Positions 42,079 to 50,302 of a DNA stretch of 64,000 nucleotides are shown here, piece by piece. Source of the stretch: Paenibacillus_AP thailandensis (lineage in GTDB: Bacteria > Bacillota > Bacilli > Paenibacillales > Paenibacillaceae); contig NZ_JBHUMY010000020.1 of assembly GCF_042685365.1 (NCBI RefSeq), positions 1-64,000 on the forward strand, read 5' to 3'. The position numbers and the translations under genes are program-made. How positions within the stretch are numbered: the stretch's first letter is position 1; every line of letters begins with the position of its first letter. The notes below the pieces were generated by a model that was not told the origin of the DNA, did no database searches, and worked only from the letters and a program-made list of their open reading frames with translations.

Positions 42079-42945
42079 ATGGCGATGTCCATTGCCAAGC
42101 ATCTTCGTTCCGTGCTGCCGATTATGATCGGCACCGCCGTCTACGCCTTCGGGCTTCATTATTTCGTCCTGCCCAACCAGCTGATGGAAGGCGGCGTTAC
42201 CGGAATATCGGTGCTGCTCAACTACGCGCTCGGGTGGCCGCTGTCCATGTCGACGCTGCTCCTGAACATCCCGCTGTTTGCTCTCGGATGGAAAGCGTTA
42301 GACCGGCGGGATATGTTCTATACGATCATCGGCGTGCTGTCGCTGTCGCTGTTTTTGTGGCTGATGGAGCTGTTGATCGCCAATGGTTGGATCGTCACCT
42401 TCCATACGTCGCAGGATTACATACTTGCCGCGTTATACGCGGGCGTCTCGTTGGGAGCGGGACTTGGTCTCGTGTTTCGGTTCGGGGGAACGACCGGCGG
42501 AGTGGATATCGTCGCGAGAATCGTAACCCGCTGGAGGGGCATAAGCATGGGGCAGTTTATTTTATGCCTGGACGCCGTCATTATCGGCCTTGCGCTGTTT
42601 TTTATCCCGATTGAAAAGGTGCTGTATACGCTGGTGACGGTATTCATCGCATCGAAGCTGATCGACTTTATCCAGGACGGTGCCTACTCGGCGAGATCGT
42701 TTACCATCATTTCCGACGAAAGCGAAGCGATCGCGGCCGCCATTACAAAGGAGCTGCATCGGGGCGTTACGCTGCTGCCGGCCAAAGGCGCATTCTCCGG
42801 ACAAACAAAAGAGATCGCCTATTGCGTCGTCCAAAGGCAGGAAATCCGCCGTTTGAAAACGATCGTGCGCAATATCGATCCCCGTTCATTTATTGTAGTC
42901 AGCGAAGTAGACGACGTACTCGGAGAAGGGTTCTCCGATCCGTAA
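42079..42945 (+). CDS. YitT-family integral membrane protein with C-terminal DUF2179 domain
   Basis: A 288-residue protein starting at ATG 42079, with AAAGGAG eleven bases upstream. Five or six TM segments fill about residues 12-200 (including MIGTAVYAFGLHYFVLPNQLMEGGVTGISVLLNYALG and a glycine-rich GAGLGLVFRFGGTTGGVDIVARI). A cytosolic DUF2179 domain (about 205-285) follows: FTIISDESEAIAAAITKELHRGVTLLPAKGAFSG. This matches B. subtilis YpjC and its YitT paralogues, whose function is not established. It is the only plus-strand gene in this part of the window and converges with ypjB, with five bases between stops. Confidence 0.88.
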   Translation: MAMSIAKHLRSVLPIMIGTAVYAFGLHYFVLPNQLMEGGVTGISVLLNYALGWPLSMSTLLLNIPLFALGWKALDRRDMFYTIIGVLSLSLFLWLMELLIANGWIVTFHTSQDYILAALYAGVSLGAGLGLVFRFGGTTGGVDIVARIVTRWRGISMGQFILCLDAVIIGLALFFIPIEKVLYTLVTVFIASKLIDFIQDGAYSARSFTIISDESEAIAAAITKELHRGVTLLPAKGAFSGQTKEIAYCVVQRQEIRRLKTIVRNIDPRSFIVVSEVDDVLGEGFSDP

Positions 42946-42950
42946 CGGAT

Positions 42951-43808
42951 TTAGCGGAAGGGCTTTATGCCATAGGGCTGCTGTTTATATTTGCGGTAGC
43001 CGACATAAGCCAGCACGCCCATAATGACGGAGCCCAGCATTAGGATCCAGCTGACGGGATGGCCGGCATGGATCGGAGCGACCGCCGGCAGCGGCTCCGC
43101 GGCAGCCGTTCCTTCAAACAATACGGACAACGAAGTCTCAAGATCCGCGAGCGCTTGATTCGTCCAATCCGGCTGCGCTTCCTGCCGCTTGTCCGCTTCC
43201 AGCAAGCCTGTCGTATAAGCGATTCGTTCCTTTAAACCGTCGGCCTTCGCCGGATCCGCTTGAAGCTTGACGGCCGCTTCTATTCGATCGTAATGGACCG
43301 CGAGGAGATCGATAGCCGCTCTTGCCGATTCGGCGCCTCGCCCGTCCATCCGGTTCCAAGCTTTGACCACCCTTTCCAGATCGTCGCGCATGACCGTTTC
43401 ATAAGAATGCCATAGCGGTACCTCGGGCCGCACGATCGCGTCCGCGGCTAGCCGAATGCGGGCCGCGTCGGACAGCCAGTCCGAGCCGGGCTTGCCGTTC
43501 GACAGCTTGTATTCGATCTCCGCGGCACTGCGCTCGACGATCGCCCAGCCAGCTTCGCTAAGCGGCAGCCGCTTCATCTGCTTGTCCATCATGCCTCGCA
43601 GCTGCTGAACGTACAAATAACCCGCCTGCCGGTTGGACTCCCGGGCGGCCCGATACAGCAGCTCCGCCGTACGGTCGAACCGGATGGCCGTTTCCGGGGC
43701 GACTAGGTTCGCTTGTGAAGTCGAGGCGGAGTCCGCCCATACGGACGCGACAGAGCCTAACAACATTGCCAAGCTTAATAGAGCAGGAATTATTACTCGT
43801 CTCATCAT
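42951..43808 (-). CDS. ypjB: sporulation protein YpjB
   Basis: A 285-residue protein. ATG 43808 is chosen since GGGGGGA then lies six bases upstream; 43814 would be too close to it. A signal peptide or N-terminal anchor (about 1-25, cleavage near VWA), a long helical extracytoplasmic domain and a C-terminal TM segment (WILMLGSVIMGVLAYVGY) before a basic tail give the family layout. B. subtilis ypjB is linked to sporulation and neighbours ypjA and ypjC, as here. The biochemical role is not known. Confidence 0.82.
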   Translation of the reverse strand: MMRRVIIPALLSLAMLLGSVASVWADSASTSQANLVAPETAIRFDRTAELLYRAARESNRQAGYLYVQQLRGMMDKQMKRLPLSEAGWAIVERSAAEIEYKLSNGKPGSDWLSDAARIRLAADAIVRPEVPLWHSYETVMRDDLERVVKAWNRMDGRGAESARAAIDLLAVHYDRIEAAVKLQADPAKADGLKERIAYTTGLLEADKRQEAQPDWTNQALADLETSLSVLFEGTAAAEPLPAVAPIHAGHPVSWILMLGSVIMGVLAYVGYRKYKQQPYGIKPFR

Positions 43809-43849
43809 GGACATCCCCCCATAACCACTCTATGAGGGGATGCTTGAGG

Positions 43850-44482
43850 TTATTCCTTTTTTCGAAGACGGACGGAGACGAGCGCTGCGACAAACGAAAA
43901 CAAGGAGAGGCCGTAGGTAAAGTTCCGTATGGCCGGCAGATCGTCGTATAAAGGCTCGGCCAACCATGGAAACACACCGTATGTATAGTCCACGGTATCG
44001 TTAATGAACAGCCAAGCCGCGCCGATCGTCACCGCCCACGGCTCGGCCTTCATAAACCGTGCGTACAGCAGAACCTCCAGCGCCATCCCGAGATGCGATA
44101 CACTGAGCATGTAATGCTCCCATACGATTTCGCTGCCCTGCCATCCGCCGGCCACGATCATCGCCACGGCCCAAATGCCGTACTTCACGGAGCATACGAT
44201 GGCGAGGCCTTCGATCAGCTGCCGGATGACCGACACAAGCCGCGATTCGGAAGTCGGGGGATAAAGCATGTACAGGAGCGAAAGCGTAAAAAACAGGCTT
44301 GCCGTCGGGCTGTCGGGAACAAAAACGATTTGCCAAAGCGGATTTTCCTCCAACGTCAGCTCCAATTGGTTCCCGTACCAAATATAGCCGTAAATCGTTC
44401 CGAGCAGGTTGACCCAAAAAAGCAGCCACAAAAACTTGCGGTTCATCAAAAACTCGCGGCTCCAAAAATATGAAATCGGCAA
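43850..44482 (-). CDS. ypjA: DUF1405 integral membrane protein YpjA
   Basis: A polytopic membrane protein of 210 residues. The TTG at 44482 is favoured by AAGGAG nine bases upstream; a TTG at 44500 has none. Six hydrophobic segments can be seen, e.g. FLWLLFWVNLLGTIYGYIWYG and WAVTIGAAWLFINDTVDYTYG, plus a conserved HYMLSVSHLGMALE with paired His. It matches the DUF1405/YpjA family, found next to ypjB in Bacillus. No function is established. Confidence 0.82.
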   Translation of the reverse strand: MPISYFWSREFLMNRKFLWLLFWVNLLGTIYGYIWYGNQLELTLEENPLWQIVFVPDSPTASLFFTLSLLYMLYPPTSESRLVSVIRQLIEGLAIVCSVKYGIWAVAMIVAGGWQGSEIVWEHYMLSVSHLGMALEVLLYARFMKAEPWAVTIGAAWLFINDTVDYTYGVFPWLAEPLYDDLPAIRNFTYGLSLFSFVAALVSVRLRKKE

Positions 44483-44555
44483 AGCACTCTTCTCCTTCAA
44501 TAGAATGTCTTTTTCAGTACATCGAAAATTGGCGTTCTTGTCAAGTCGATCGATC

Positions 44556-44957
44556 TCCCCCTACCCCTCGCTGGGGTCAAACCTCCCCCCACCCCCTCCA
44601 ATGGAGGGGCTCCAAGGGGCTCGCCCCTCTGGACACCCCAAATTAGCGAGCCTGCAGCGCGGCCGTCTTCGACAATCCGTTATCGCAAACCCTCGCATTG
44701 TCCTGGCAGACAAAGCTTTTCTTACCACTTCTTACGCCACGTTATGCCTTGGGGTGCTGCCTGCTACGTGCTAACCTTTATTGCGGATACGGGCAAGAGC
44801 CGCTTGTCCTGGCGGACAAAGCTTCACTTCTTCGTGCTTGCCTTGCTGCTTAGGTTACGCCATGCCTTGGGGTGCTGCCTGCTACGTGTTAACCTTGATT
44901 GTGAGTACGAGCAAGAGCCGCTTGTCCTGGCGGACAAAGCTTAACTTCTTCGTGCTA
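44556..44957. repeat. interspersed non-coding repeat, copy B, with tandem hairpin units
   Basis: This fills the gap between ypjA and qcrC. The left core (44586-44677) matches copy A at 7386-7477. It is followed by tandem units beginning at 44700, 44806 and 44924 (106 and 118 bases, the third cut short after about 34). Each begins with an inverted repeat of the type TTGTCC..GGACAA then AGCTT. Units 1 and 2 share long identical stretches such as ATGCCTTGGGGTGCTGCC and GCAAGAGCCGCTTGTCCTGG. A left G/C-rich part contains the hairpins CCCCTCCAATGGAGGGG and GGGGCTCGCCCCT. Open frames inside it are repeat artefacts. Confidence 0.85.
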
Positions 44958-44968
44958 ATGTTCAAAAC

Positions 44969-45002
44969 CAAAAAAGAATCCGGTTCATTCGACCGGATTC
45001 TT
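44969..45002 (-). terminator. terminator of the qcrABC operon
   Basis: Seven bases beyond the qcrC stop, minus-strand RNA forms an 11-bp stem (AAGAAUCCGGU paired with ACCGGAUUCUU, seven-base loop) followed by UUUUGG. Confidence 0.85.
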
Positions 45003-45008
45003 AATGAT

Positions 45009-45887
45009 TTATTCCGTTGGCGCTTTTTGCTTAGCCAGCCATACGGCCAGTTGATTAATTTCATCCGAACTTAACTGGTCCTTGAAGGCCGGCATTTGGC
45101 CTTTGCCGTTTGTAATCGTCGCCGCAATTTCCTCCTGCGACAGACGGTCGCCGACGCCGGTAAGTGCCGGGATGGCAGGCGGATTGCCGCTTAAATCGGC
45201 AGCGTGGCAGCCTACGCAGGTTGCTTTTTTGGCAATGTCCATAGCCGGGTCGTTCGCGTCGACGAGCGCCACTTTCTCTTCTTCGCCTGTAGCTCCGCCC
45301 GTCTCCGGTTCCTGACCGCTTTCGGCCGCTTCTCTCGCCTTCTCTTCCCGTTCGATATGCTCGGGAACCGTGTTCGTTTCTTTCAGCTGTTCTTGATAGT
45401 GATCCCAGGAGATCACCGTCAAGTATACGACCGAAATTAACGACAAAAACATAAGCGAAGACGCGATCGGCCTGCGGTAGAAACGGCGCTCCTTGCCGGT
45501 ATCCAAAAACGGCGCAAGCAGCAGCGAGCCGAACATGATTGCCGGAACGCCGATCGTGCCCAGCACGACGTATTGCTCCGAAACGTAAGGATATTTCAGA
45601 AATTGATACAGGAACAGGAAGTACCAGTCCGGCATCGGAATAAAAGCCGAGTTCGTCGGATCGGCCGGGTAGCCGAGCGGCGCAGGCTCCGCCATCGTCC
45701 ATACGAGAAATCCGACCAGAACGACGCAGCCGACCATCCATTCCTTTAACAGGAAGTTCGGAATGAACGCTTCGGATTTCCCGGGGAATGCGGTGTAATC
45801 CGGCGGAGTTTGAAACCCTTTTCCCTTCTTAACGCGAGAGTCGCCTACATATACGACTTTTTCGTCTGATTTATGGCCGTGTGCCAT
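45009..45887 (-). CDS. qcrC: menaquinol:cytochrome c reductase, cytochrome b/c subunit
   Basis: Subunit IV-like C-terminal half of cytochrome b fused to a cytochrome c, 292 residues, membrane-bound respiratory complex III. The N-terminal part has hydrophobic segments including MVGCVVLVGFLVWTM and a PEWY-equivalent site reading MPDWYFLFLYQFLKY. The C-terminal c domain binds heme through CVGCH (about residue 225) with the Met ligand probably in GQMPAF. An acidic linker joins the halves. QcrB-QcrC division and the fused heme c are typical of Bacillus-type complexes. Confidence 0.95.
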   Translation of the reverse strand: MAHGHKSDEKVVYVGDSRVKKGKGFQTPPDYTAFPGKSEAFIPNFLLKEWMVGCVVLVGFLVWTMAEPAPLGYPADPTNSAFIPMPDWYFLFLYQFLKYPYVSEQYVVLGTIGVPAIMFGSLLLAPFLDTGKERRFYRRPIASSLMFLSLISVVYLTVISWDHYQEQLKETNTVPEHIEREEKAREAAESGQEPETGGATGEEEKVALVDANDPAMDIAKKATCVGCHAADLSGNPPAIPALTGVGDRLSQEEIAATITNGKGQMPAFKDQLSSDEINQLAVWLAKQKAPTE

Positions 45888-45905
45888 TGGTTATCCTCCC
45901 TTCGC

Positions 45906-46577
45906 TTAAAGCGGCCCCGAAATGCCTTGTCTACGGATCATCAAGAAATGCGCAGCCAGCATGGCAATAAGAGCCCCCGGCAGGAAGAATACGTGAATGG
46001 CGAAAAACCGGGTTAACGTCTGGGCGCCCGTTATGTCTCCCCCGTAAAGGAACGTGGCGATGTAAGGACCGATGTACGGCACCGATTCCGCGATTTGGAC
46101 GCCGACCTTCGTCGCGAAATACGCTTTATTGTCCCAAGGCAGCAGGTAGCCCGTAAAGCCAAGGCCCAGCATGATGAAGAAAATAAGCATGCCGACGACC
46201 CAGTTCATCTCGCGGGGAGCTTTATAGGAGCCGGTAAAAAATACGCGCAGCGTATGGAGAAACATCATGACGATGACAAGGCTTGCCCCGAAATGGTGCA
46301 TGCCGCGCACGATGCCGCCGAATGCAACCTTATGCTGCAAATAATCGACGCTTGCGTAAGCGTTATTAATATCGGGCACGTAATACATCGTCAGGAACAT
46401 CCCCGACAAAATTTGAATGACGGTTATAAAAAACGTCAAGCCGCCGAAGCAATATACGAATGCGGAAAAGTGATGAGCGGGGTTGACATGCTCAGGCACC
46501 TCGTGGTCGGCCACATCTCTCCATAGCGGCGTAATGTCTAGACGCTCGTCCACCCAGTTGTATATCGTTTTAAACAT
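45906..46577 (-). CDS. qcrB: menaquinol:cytochrome c reductase, cytochrome b subunit
   Basis: Cytochrome b6-like subunit of 223 residues with four TM helices. Heme-ligating His pairs are visible in GMHHFGASLVIVMMFLHTLRVF and in FFAIHVFFLPGALIAMLAAHFLMIRRQG. The quinol-site GYLLPWDNKAYFAT segment is intact. It is the middle gene of qcrABC. Confidence 0.96.
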   Translation of the reverse strand: MFKTIYNWVDERLDITPLWRDVADHEVPEHVNPAHHFSAFVYCFGGLTFFITVIQILSGMFLTMYYVPDINNAYASVDYLQHKVAFGGIVRGMHHFGASLVIVMMFLHTLRVFFTGSYKAPREMNWVVGMLIFFIMLGLGFTGYLLPWDNKAYFATKVGVQIAESVPYIGPYIATFLYGGDITGAQTLTRFFAIHVFFLPGALIAMLAAHFLMIRRQGISGPL

Positions 46578-46596
46578 CCGAGCTACGCCCTCCTAT

Positions 46597-47124
46597 CTAA
46601 ACCCGTGTATTCGGTTTAATCGCACCTAAGTAGACAAAACCGTTTTCAACTTTCACTTCGTATTCATCCAAAGGCTTCGGAGATACGGCCAGGTTCTTCC
46701 CGTCGATCGTGTAACGGGCATTATGGCAAGGACAGTCGTATTCATTCTTGCCGTGCGTATTCCATGCGATGGTGCAGCCCAAATGCTTGCAAATCGGGGA
46801 CAGCGCGAATATGCCGTTGTCGCCTTTCGTTATGTACGCGGATAGCTGGGCTTCGCTCTCGTACCAGCCGTCCACCTGATGCACCTTGAAATTAAAAACT
46901 TGAGGCTCGGCCGTAATTTTGGATTCCTCGACCACTTTAACCCACGTGCTTTCGCTTTTTTTCTCCAGCAGCGGGTCAATCGCAAATCGAACCATCGGCA
47001 GTACAGCTCCGCCTACCATAAAAGCGGTCGTGCCTCCAAGCGTATAAGACAAAAATTGACGTCGGGACATCTCCTTGCGCTGAACCGGCCGATGTGCAGA
47101 ATCATGATGTTCGTGGTTACTCAT
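46597..47124 (-). CDS. qcrA: menaquinol:cytochrome c reductase, Rieske iron-sulfur subunit
   Basis: A 175-residue Rieske protein. The ATG at 47124 follows AAAGGGGGT at about ten bases. The N-terminus carries SRRQFLSYTLGGTTAFMVGGAV, a twin-Arg-like motif (SRRQF) before the single TM segment. The [2Fe-2S] ligands are CKHLGCTI and CPCHNARY. It is first in the operon, behind a good sigma-A promoter. Confidence 0.96.
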   Translation of the reverse strand: MSNHEHHDSAHRPVQRKEMSRRQFLSYTLGGTTAFMVGGAVLPMVRFAIDPLLEKKSESTWVKVVEESKITAEPQVFNFKVHQVDGWYESEAQLSAYITKGDNGIFALSPICKHLGCTIAWNTHGKNEYDCPCHNARYTIDGKNLAVSPKPLDEYEVKVENGFVYLGAIKPNTRV

Positions 47125-47203
47125 CTTCTGATCTACCCCCTTTGCCAACCATATATCATGCCTTGTTTACAGCTAAACAAATGACGAGCTTAAGACATTT
47201 CCT

Positions 47204-47232
47204 ATAATATCCTAGCTAACAAATAGCGTCAA
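47204..47232 (-). promoter_or_regulatory. promoter of qcrABC
   Basis: Minus-strand TTGACG (47227-47232) and TATTAT (47204-47209), spacer 17, about 80 bases upstream of qcrA. Confidence 0.65.
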
Positions 47233-47356
47233 TATATGGAAGTATCTTTGAATACGCCTAAAAAAAGCGTTTTTTCATTTGGTCATCATTTTGTCACAAT
47301 TGGCCTTGCCTTCCATTTGTTTTTTCCAGAGGGCGCCGGTTTTATGCAAAATAACG

Positions 47357-47788
47357 TCAAATGGCTTCTATCGGGGGCTCGCCCGCCCACAGCCTCCTGA
47401 CGTCGGCGGCAATGTCCGCCGCATCCGGCCATTCGCCGTCGTCGCGCGGGGCAACGATCAGATCGGACGACGGGGCCGATAACTTCAAGAAGCGGCTCGC
47501 GGTAACCATAATGACGAATCTGAACCCGGCTTGCTTCAACGAGCGGCATAACCGCTCCGCCGCCAGGTCCGCGTTATCCGTATCCGCATAATGGCTTGCC
47601 GGATACGTAACGATACGGCCTTTGAACGGGATTTCGATACGATCCATCAAGTCTCGCAGCTTCTCCAGCTCCGCGGTCGCTTCATGGGGAAGCTCCGTGC
47701 CGGTCAATCCCGTTATCGGAAGCAGGCATGTGTCCATATAAGGCTTCAGCTCAAGCCACCTGCTCTCCGAAAATTCGCTGAATTTCAA
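47357..47788 (-). CDS. ypiF: YpiF-like protein (DUF2487)
   Basis: A 143-residue soluble protein. The TTG at 47788 is preferred, with GGAGG eight bases upstream, giving MKFSEFSESRWLELKPYMDTCLLPITG. Sequence and position next to qcrA match B. subtilis YpiF. It has an alpha/beta pattern with hydrophobic strands RIVTYPASHY, GFRFVIMVTAS and SDLIVAPRD. No signal or TM segment. The function is unknown; the conserved link with qcr suggests a role in assembling or regulating the complex, which is inference only. Confidence 0.75.
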   Translation of the reverse strand: MKFSEFSESRWLELKPYMDTCLLPITGLTGTELPHEATAELEKLRDLMDRIEIPFKGRIVTYPASHYADTDNADLAAERLCRSLKQAGFRFVIMVTASRFLKLSAPSSDLIVAPRDDGEWPDAADIAADVRRLWAGEPPIEAI

Positions 47789-48031
47789 ACGGAGCACCTC
47801 CCTTCGCTGCTATCGTACAAGCTGTGTACTATATTACAATCTTTTGCGGAATTTGCCAATATAGCGTATTTAATGGCGACGCCTTTTCCGCTTTGCAATG
47901 CGTCCAAGCAAAGACAGCGTCAAGAAAGCGTTTAAAAAAATTTTTGCCGCTTGAAACAAGCGGTACTCGTTTCAAGCGGCAACAGCCTCTTTGCTTATTT
48001 TGTTCATCGAGCGAAAGTCCTGCCTTTGACG

Positions 48032-48214
48032 TCAATGATGAATTTCGTTCAGCTGCTTCGTCAAACGGTAGAACGTATCCTCATCGCCGGCCGCGAGCGC
48101 GTTGTCAATAGCCCGGTAGATTTGGTCTGTACGGTACTTTAGTACGGCTTCATCCAGTATCATCTCGGCTGCCAATGCCAGCATCGCTTCATAGGTCACT
48201 TTCATTTTATCCAT
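48032..48214 (-). CDS. IDEAL-domain small protein
   Basis: A 60-residue acidic, helical protein starting at ATG 48214 (GGGGGT about seven bases upstream). AEMILDEAVLKYRTDQIYRAIDNALAAGDEDTFYRLTKQLNE is a clear IDEAL-type domain, named after the similar motif found at the C-terminus of YpiB in Bacillus, whose gene is also near ypiF. Stand-alone IDEAL proteins are often partners of other regulators. The gap 47789-48031 shows only the A-rich end region. Confidence 0.8.
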   Translation of the reverse strand: MDKMKVTYEAMLALAAEMILDEAVLKYRTDQIYRAIDNALAAGDEDTFYRLTKQLNEIHH

Positions 48215-48310
48215 AGGATACACCCCCATAACCGACAATTGAAGATCATCTTGAAATGCCGTTGTCGAATCGCTTTTTTAGCACCGGTTAGAAACCCGTT
48301 TCGTTTACCC

Positions 48311-49480
48311 TTAAGAGACGTATTCCGGTTCTGCAAGTCCCGCCACGACCGAGCTCCCTGCTTTTGTCATGCGGATGACGGTTCCGTGCCGTTCATGCTC
48401 CCCGATCCGGAGCAGTCCGAGATGAACCATCATGACGATAATTCTTTGCTCCAGTATCGTCTCGGCGTCGTCGTAATAATACGGCTTGATCAAGGGCAGC
48501 AGCACTTTGCTGAGCGAATCCGCCGTTACCCACTGCTCGGCTAGATAGTTGATCCAATGAACGAGCGAATGCAAATTCGGGATCGGCCCCTTGTACGTCT
48601 TCAGCCACAGCTTGTATAGCTGAATCTGCTCCCCCGGCGGCTTGACGGCAAGCCGTTCTTCCCCCGCGGCGGTCAGCGCAAGGCGAATTCCGTCGTCCTC
48701 CAAAAACTTGGACTGCCGGCAATAGTCAAACAACAGCGAAAACCGGTTCGGATAAACGTTAAAATATTTGCCGTATCCGAACCTCCAAGCCCCTTTGGGC
48801 GGAAGCTCCTCGCGAATCGCAAGCCGGTCGAACAGCTGCAGAACAAACCTTTTGTACATCGTTCCGTCGGCCGCCAGCTGCACTTCATTATGGTAAATAT
48901 AATGAAGCAACGCCCGCACATCGTCTTGCATGAGCCCTTGCTCGTCCCGGTACACATGCGGGTCATCGGTATACGTTAGCTCCTCGGCAAACTTCCGTCT
49001 CAACGTCTCGCGGAAACGAGCCTTTAAATCGTGAGGAACCTGGAACAAATATTTGCCGGTGCCGCTGTAGCCGTTGAACAGCCATCCCTGATGCCTGAAC
49101 CGGTTGATAATGTCTCTCGGGACGGGCGCCTCAGGTTCCGGCTCGGATTTTTTTCTGGCGCGCTTCGCTGCCGTCTTTTTCTCCGGGGGCTTCGCCTCGG
49201 CTTTCGCCGTTTGACCGAAACAGCTCTGCTGGGCTCTCGCCAGAAGTTCTTCCAGGCTGAAAGCTTCCCGCGACTCGAACAACAGGTGATTTAGGAACCG
49301 TAAGTCTTCGATCGTCAAACTGCCCACTTGCGAATCGAACACGTCTTTGCGGCTCACGGTCGAGAGTATGGATTGAATCAGCTCGTTTTTCGAATGTCCG
49401 CTGCATTCGCATCGATAGGCTTCCGCAATCCGGCTGAGCTGCTTAATATCCGCATAACCGAGCATGTCCGCCAAGTTCAA
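48311..49480 (-). CDS. two-domain protein of unknown function
   Basis: A 389-residue protein not recognised. The TTG at 49480 is preferred: AAAGGGGAGAG lies about six bases upstream and the product starts MNLADMLGYADIKQLSRIAEAYR. Residues 1-85 form a helical domain with a short SAP/Rho-N-like KNELIQSIL segment; residues about 95-130 are a Lys/Pro/Glu/Ala-rich linker (AKAEAKPPEKKTAAKRARKK); residues about 135-389 form a large alpha/beta domain with winged-helix-like segments (ALTAAGEERLAVKP, MVHLGLLRIGEHERHGTVIRMTKAGSSVV). The basic linker and helices suggest nucleic-acid binding. It resembles the N-terminal helicase-associated part of some bacterial helicases but has no ATPase motif. Confidence 0.75.
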   Translation of the reverse strand: MNLADMLGYADIKQLSRIAEAYRCECSGHSKNELIQSILSTVSRKDVFDSQVGSLTIEDLRFLNHLLFESREAFSLEELLARAQQSCFGQTAKAEAKPPEKKTAAKRARKKSEPEPEAPVPRDIINRFRHQGWLFNGYSGTGKYLFQVPHDLKARFRETLRRKFAEELTYTDDPHVYRDEQGLMQDDVRALLHYIYHNEVQLAADGTMYKRFVLQLFDRLAIREELPPKGAWRFGYGKYFNVYPNRFSLLFDYCRQSKFLEDDGIRLALTAAGEERLAVKPPGEQIQLYKLWLKTYKGPIPNLHSLVHWINYLAEQWVTADSLSKVLLPLIKPYYYDDAETILEQRIIVMMVHLGLLRIGEHERHGTVIRMTKAGSSVVAGLAEPEYVS

Positions 49481-49674
49481 CGTTACTCTCCCCTTTCCGC
49501 GCCGCTTATGCCTCGTATTCCGCCGATAGCCGCGGCAATGTACTACCATTATGGGAAATTATGCGGATTTTATAACATCCTGCTAAATTTGTTGCGGGCA
49601 AGCGGAACAACCCCCCCAAGAATCGGAGCACCGTCACCGGAGATGACGTTGTTTCGCATAATTTCACAAACAAC

Positions 49675-49710
49675 AAAAAAGCGGCTCTTCCGCCAGGGAA
49701 GAACCGCTTA
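49675..49710 (-). terminator. terminator of the sigma/anti-sigma/phosphatase operon
   Basis: Minus-strand GCGGUUCUUCC and GGAAGAGCCGC pair (10 of 11 bp), followed by six U. The stop codon of the phosphatase gene lies in the 5' arm. Confidence 0.85.
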
Positions 49711-50286
49711 CGATTCCAGATGTCTCATGCAATTATATAAGAGCGGATACCAACGCCCGTCTTGCAATTCCAATATCGAATACGACATATTGCCGATGAA
49801 CTGCGTGCCCATGTCCCCGCACAGCTCCTCGAACAGCTGGGCCAAAAAGCTACCGTGCGACACGACAAGCAGATGGCGGTCGGGATTGCGCTCGTATTGT
49901 TCGTCCAAAAACGCCCGCCCTCTCGCCCGGACGCTTTCATCCGGCTCCTTGCCGGTATCCATGGCGCGCCAGTCGTCTCCCCAACGTTCCAGGCGCTCCT
50001 TTTCCGTCGTACCTTCAACCTCGCCGTAAAAGCGTTCCCGAAGCCTCTCATCCGGCTCCAGCAGCGGTATGTTCAGCTTATCGGCAATGATCGACGCCGT
50101 CCTGTAAGCCCGCGCCAGATCGCTCGATATGACGGCGTCCCAGCGATGGACGTCTTGGGCAAGCCGGTCCGCCAGCAGCTGGGCTTGACGAATCCCTTCT
50201 TCGTTAAGCGGTATATCCGTTTGACCTTGAATTTTGCCTAGCGCGTTCCAATCCGTCTTTCCGTGCCGTATAAATCCGATTATCAA
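49708..50286 (-). CDS. histidine phosphatase family protein
   Basis: A phosphoglycerate-mutase-like phosphatase of 192 residues. The phospho-His motif is FIRHGKTDWNALGKIQGQTDIPLNEEG; the second catalytic His is in LLVVSHGSFLAQLF and the Arg/Glu sites in SSDLARAYRTA and ERFYGEVEG. Members include alpha-ribazole phosphatases, PhoE phosphatases and fructose bisphosphatases; the substrate cannot be told. It is 16 bases downstream of the anti-sigma gene and shares its terminator. Confidence 0.9.
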   Translation of the reverse strand: MIIGFIRHGKTDWNALGKIQGQTDIPLNEEGIRQAQLLADRLAQDVHRWDAVISSDLARAYRTASIIADKLNIPLLEPDERLRERFYGEVEGTTEKERLERWGDDWRAMDTGKEPDESVRARGRAFLDEQYERNPDRHLLVVSHGSFLAQLFEELCGDMGTQFIGNMSYSILELQDGRWYPLLYNCMRHLES

Positions 50287-50302
50287 TTGTCCGTCTCCTT
50301 TA

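Noticed and set aside
44700..44957. Possible CRISPR array
   Set aside because: Units are over 100 bases, contiguous, without short identical repeats and unique spacers, and no cas gene is nearby.
44744..45074. Overlapping open frames with repeated LSWRTK and GAACYVLT words
   Set aside because: These arise from the tandem non-coding repeat units read in frame; they lack ribosome sites and differ between units.
49647..49668. Rex-box-like sequence TTGT ... TTTCACAA
   Set aside because: Only the right half fits the TTGTGA..TCACAA consensus and the position, after the phosphatase gene, is not a promoter of a likely Rex target.
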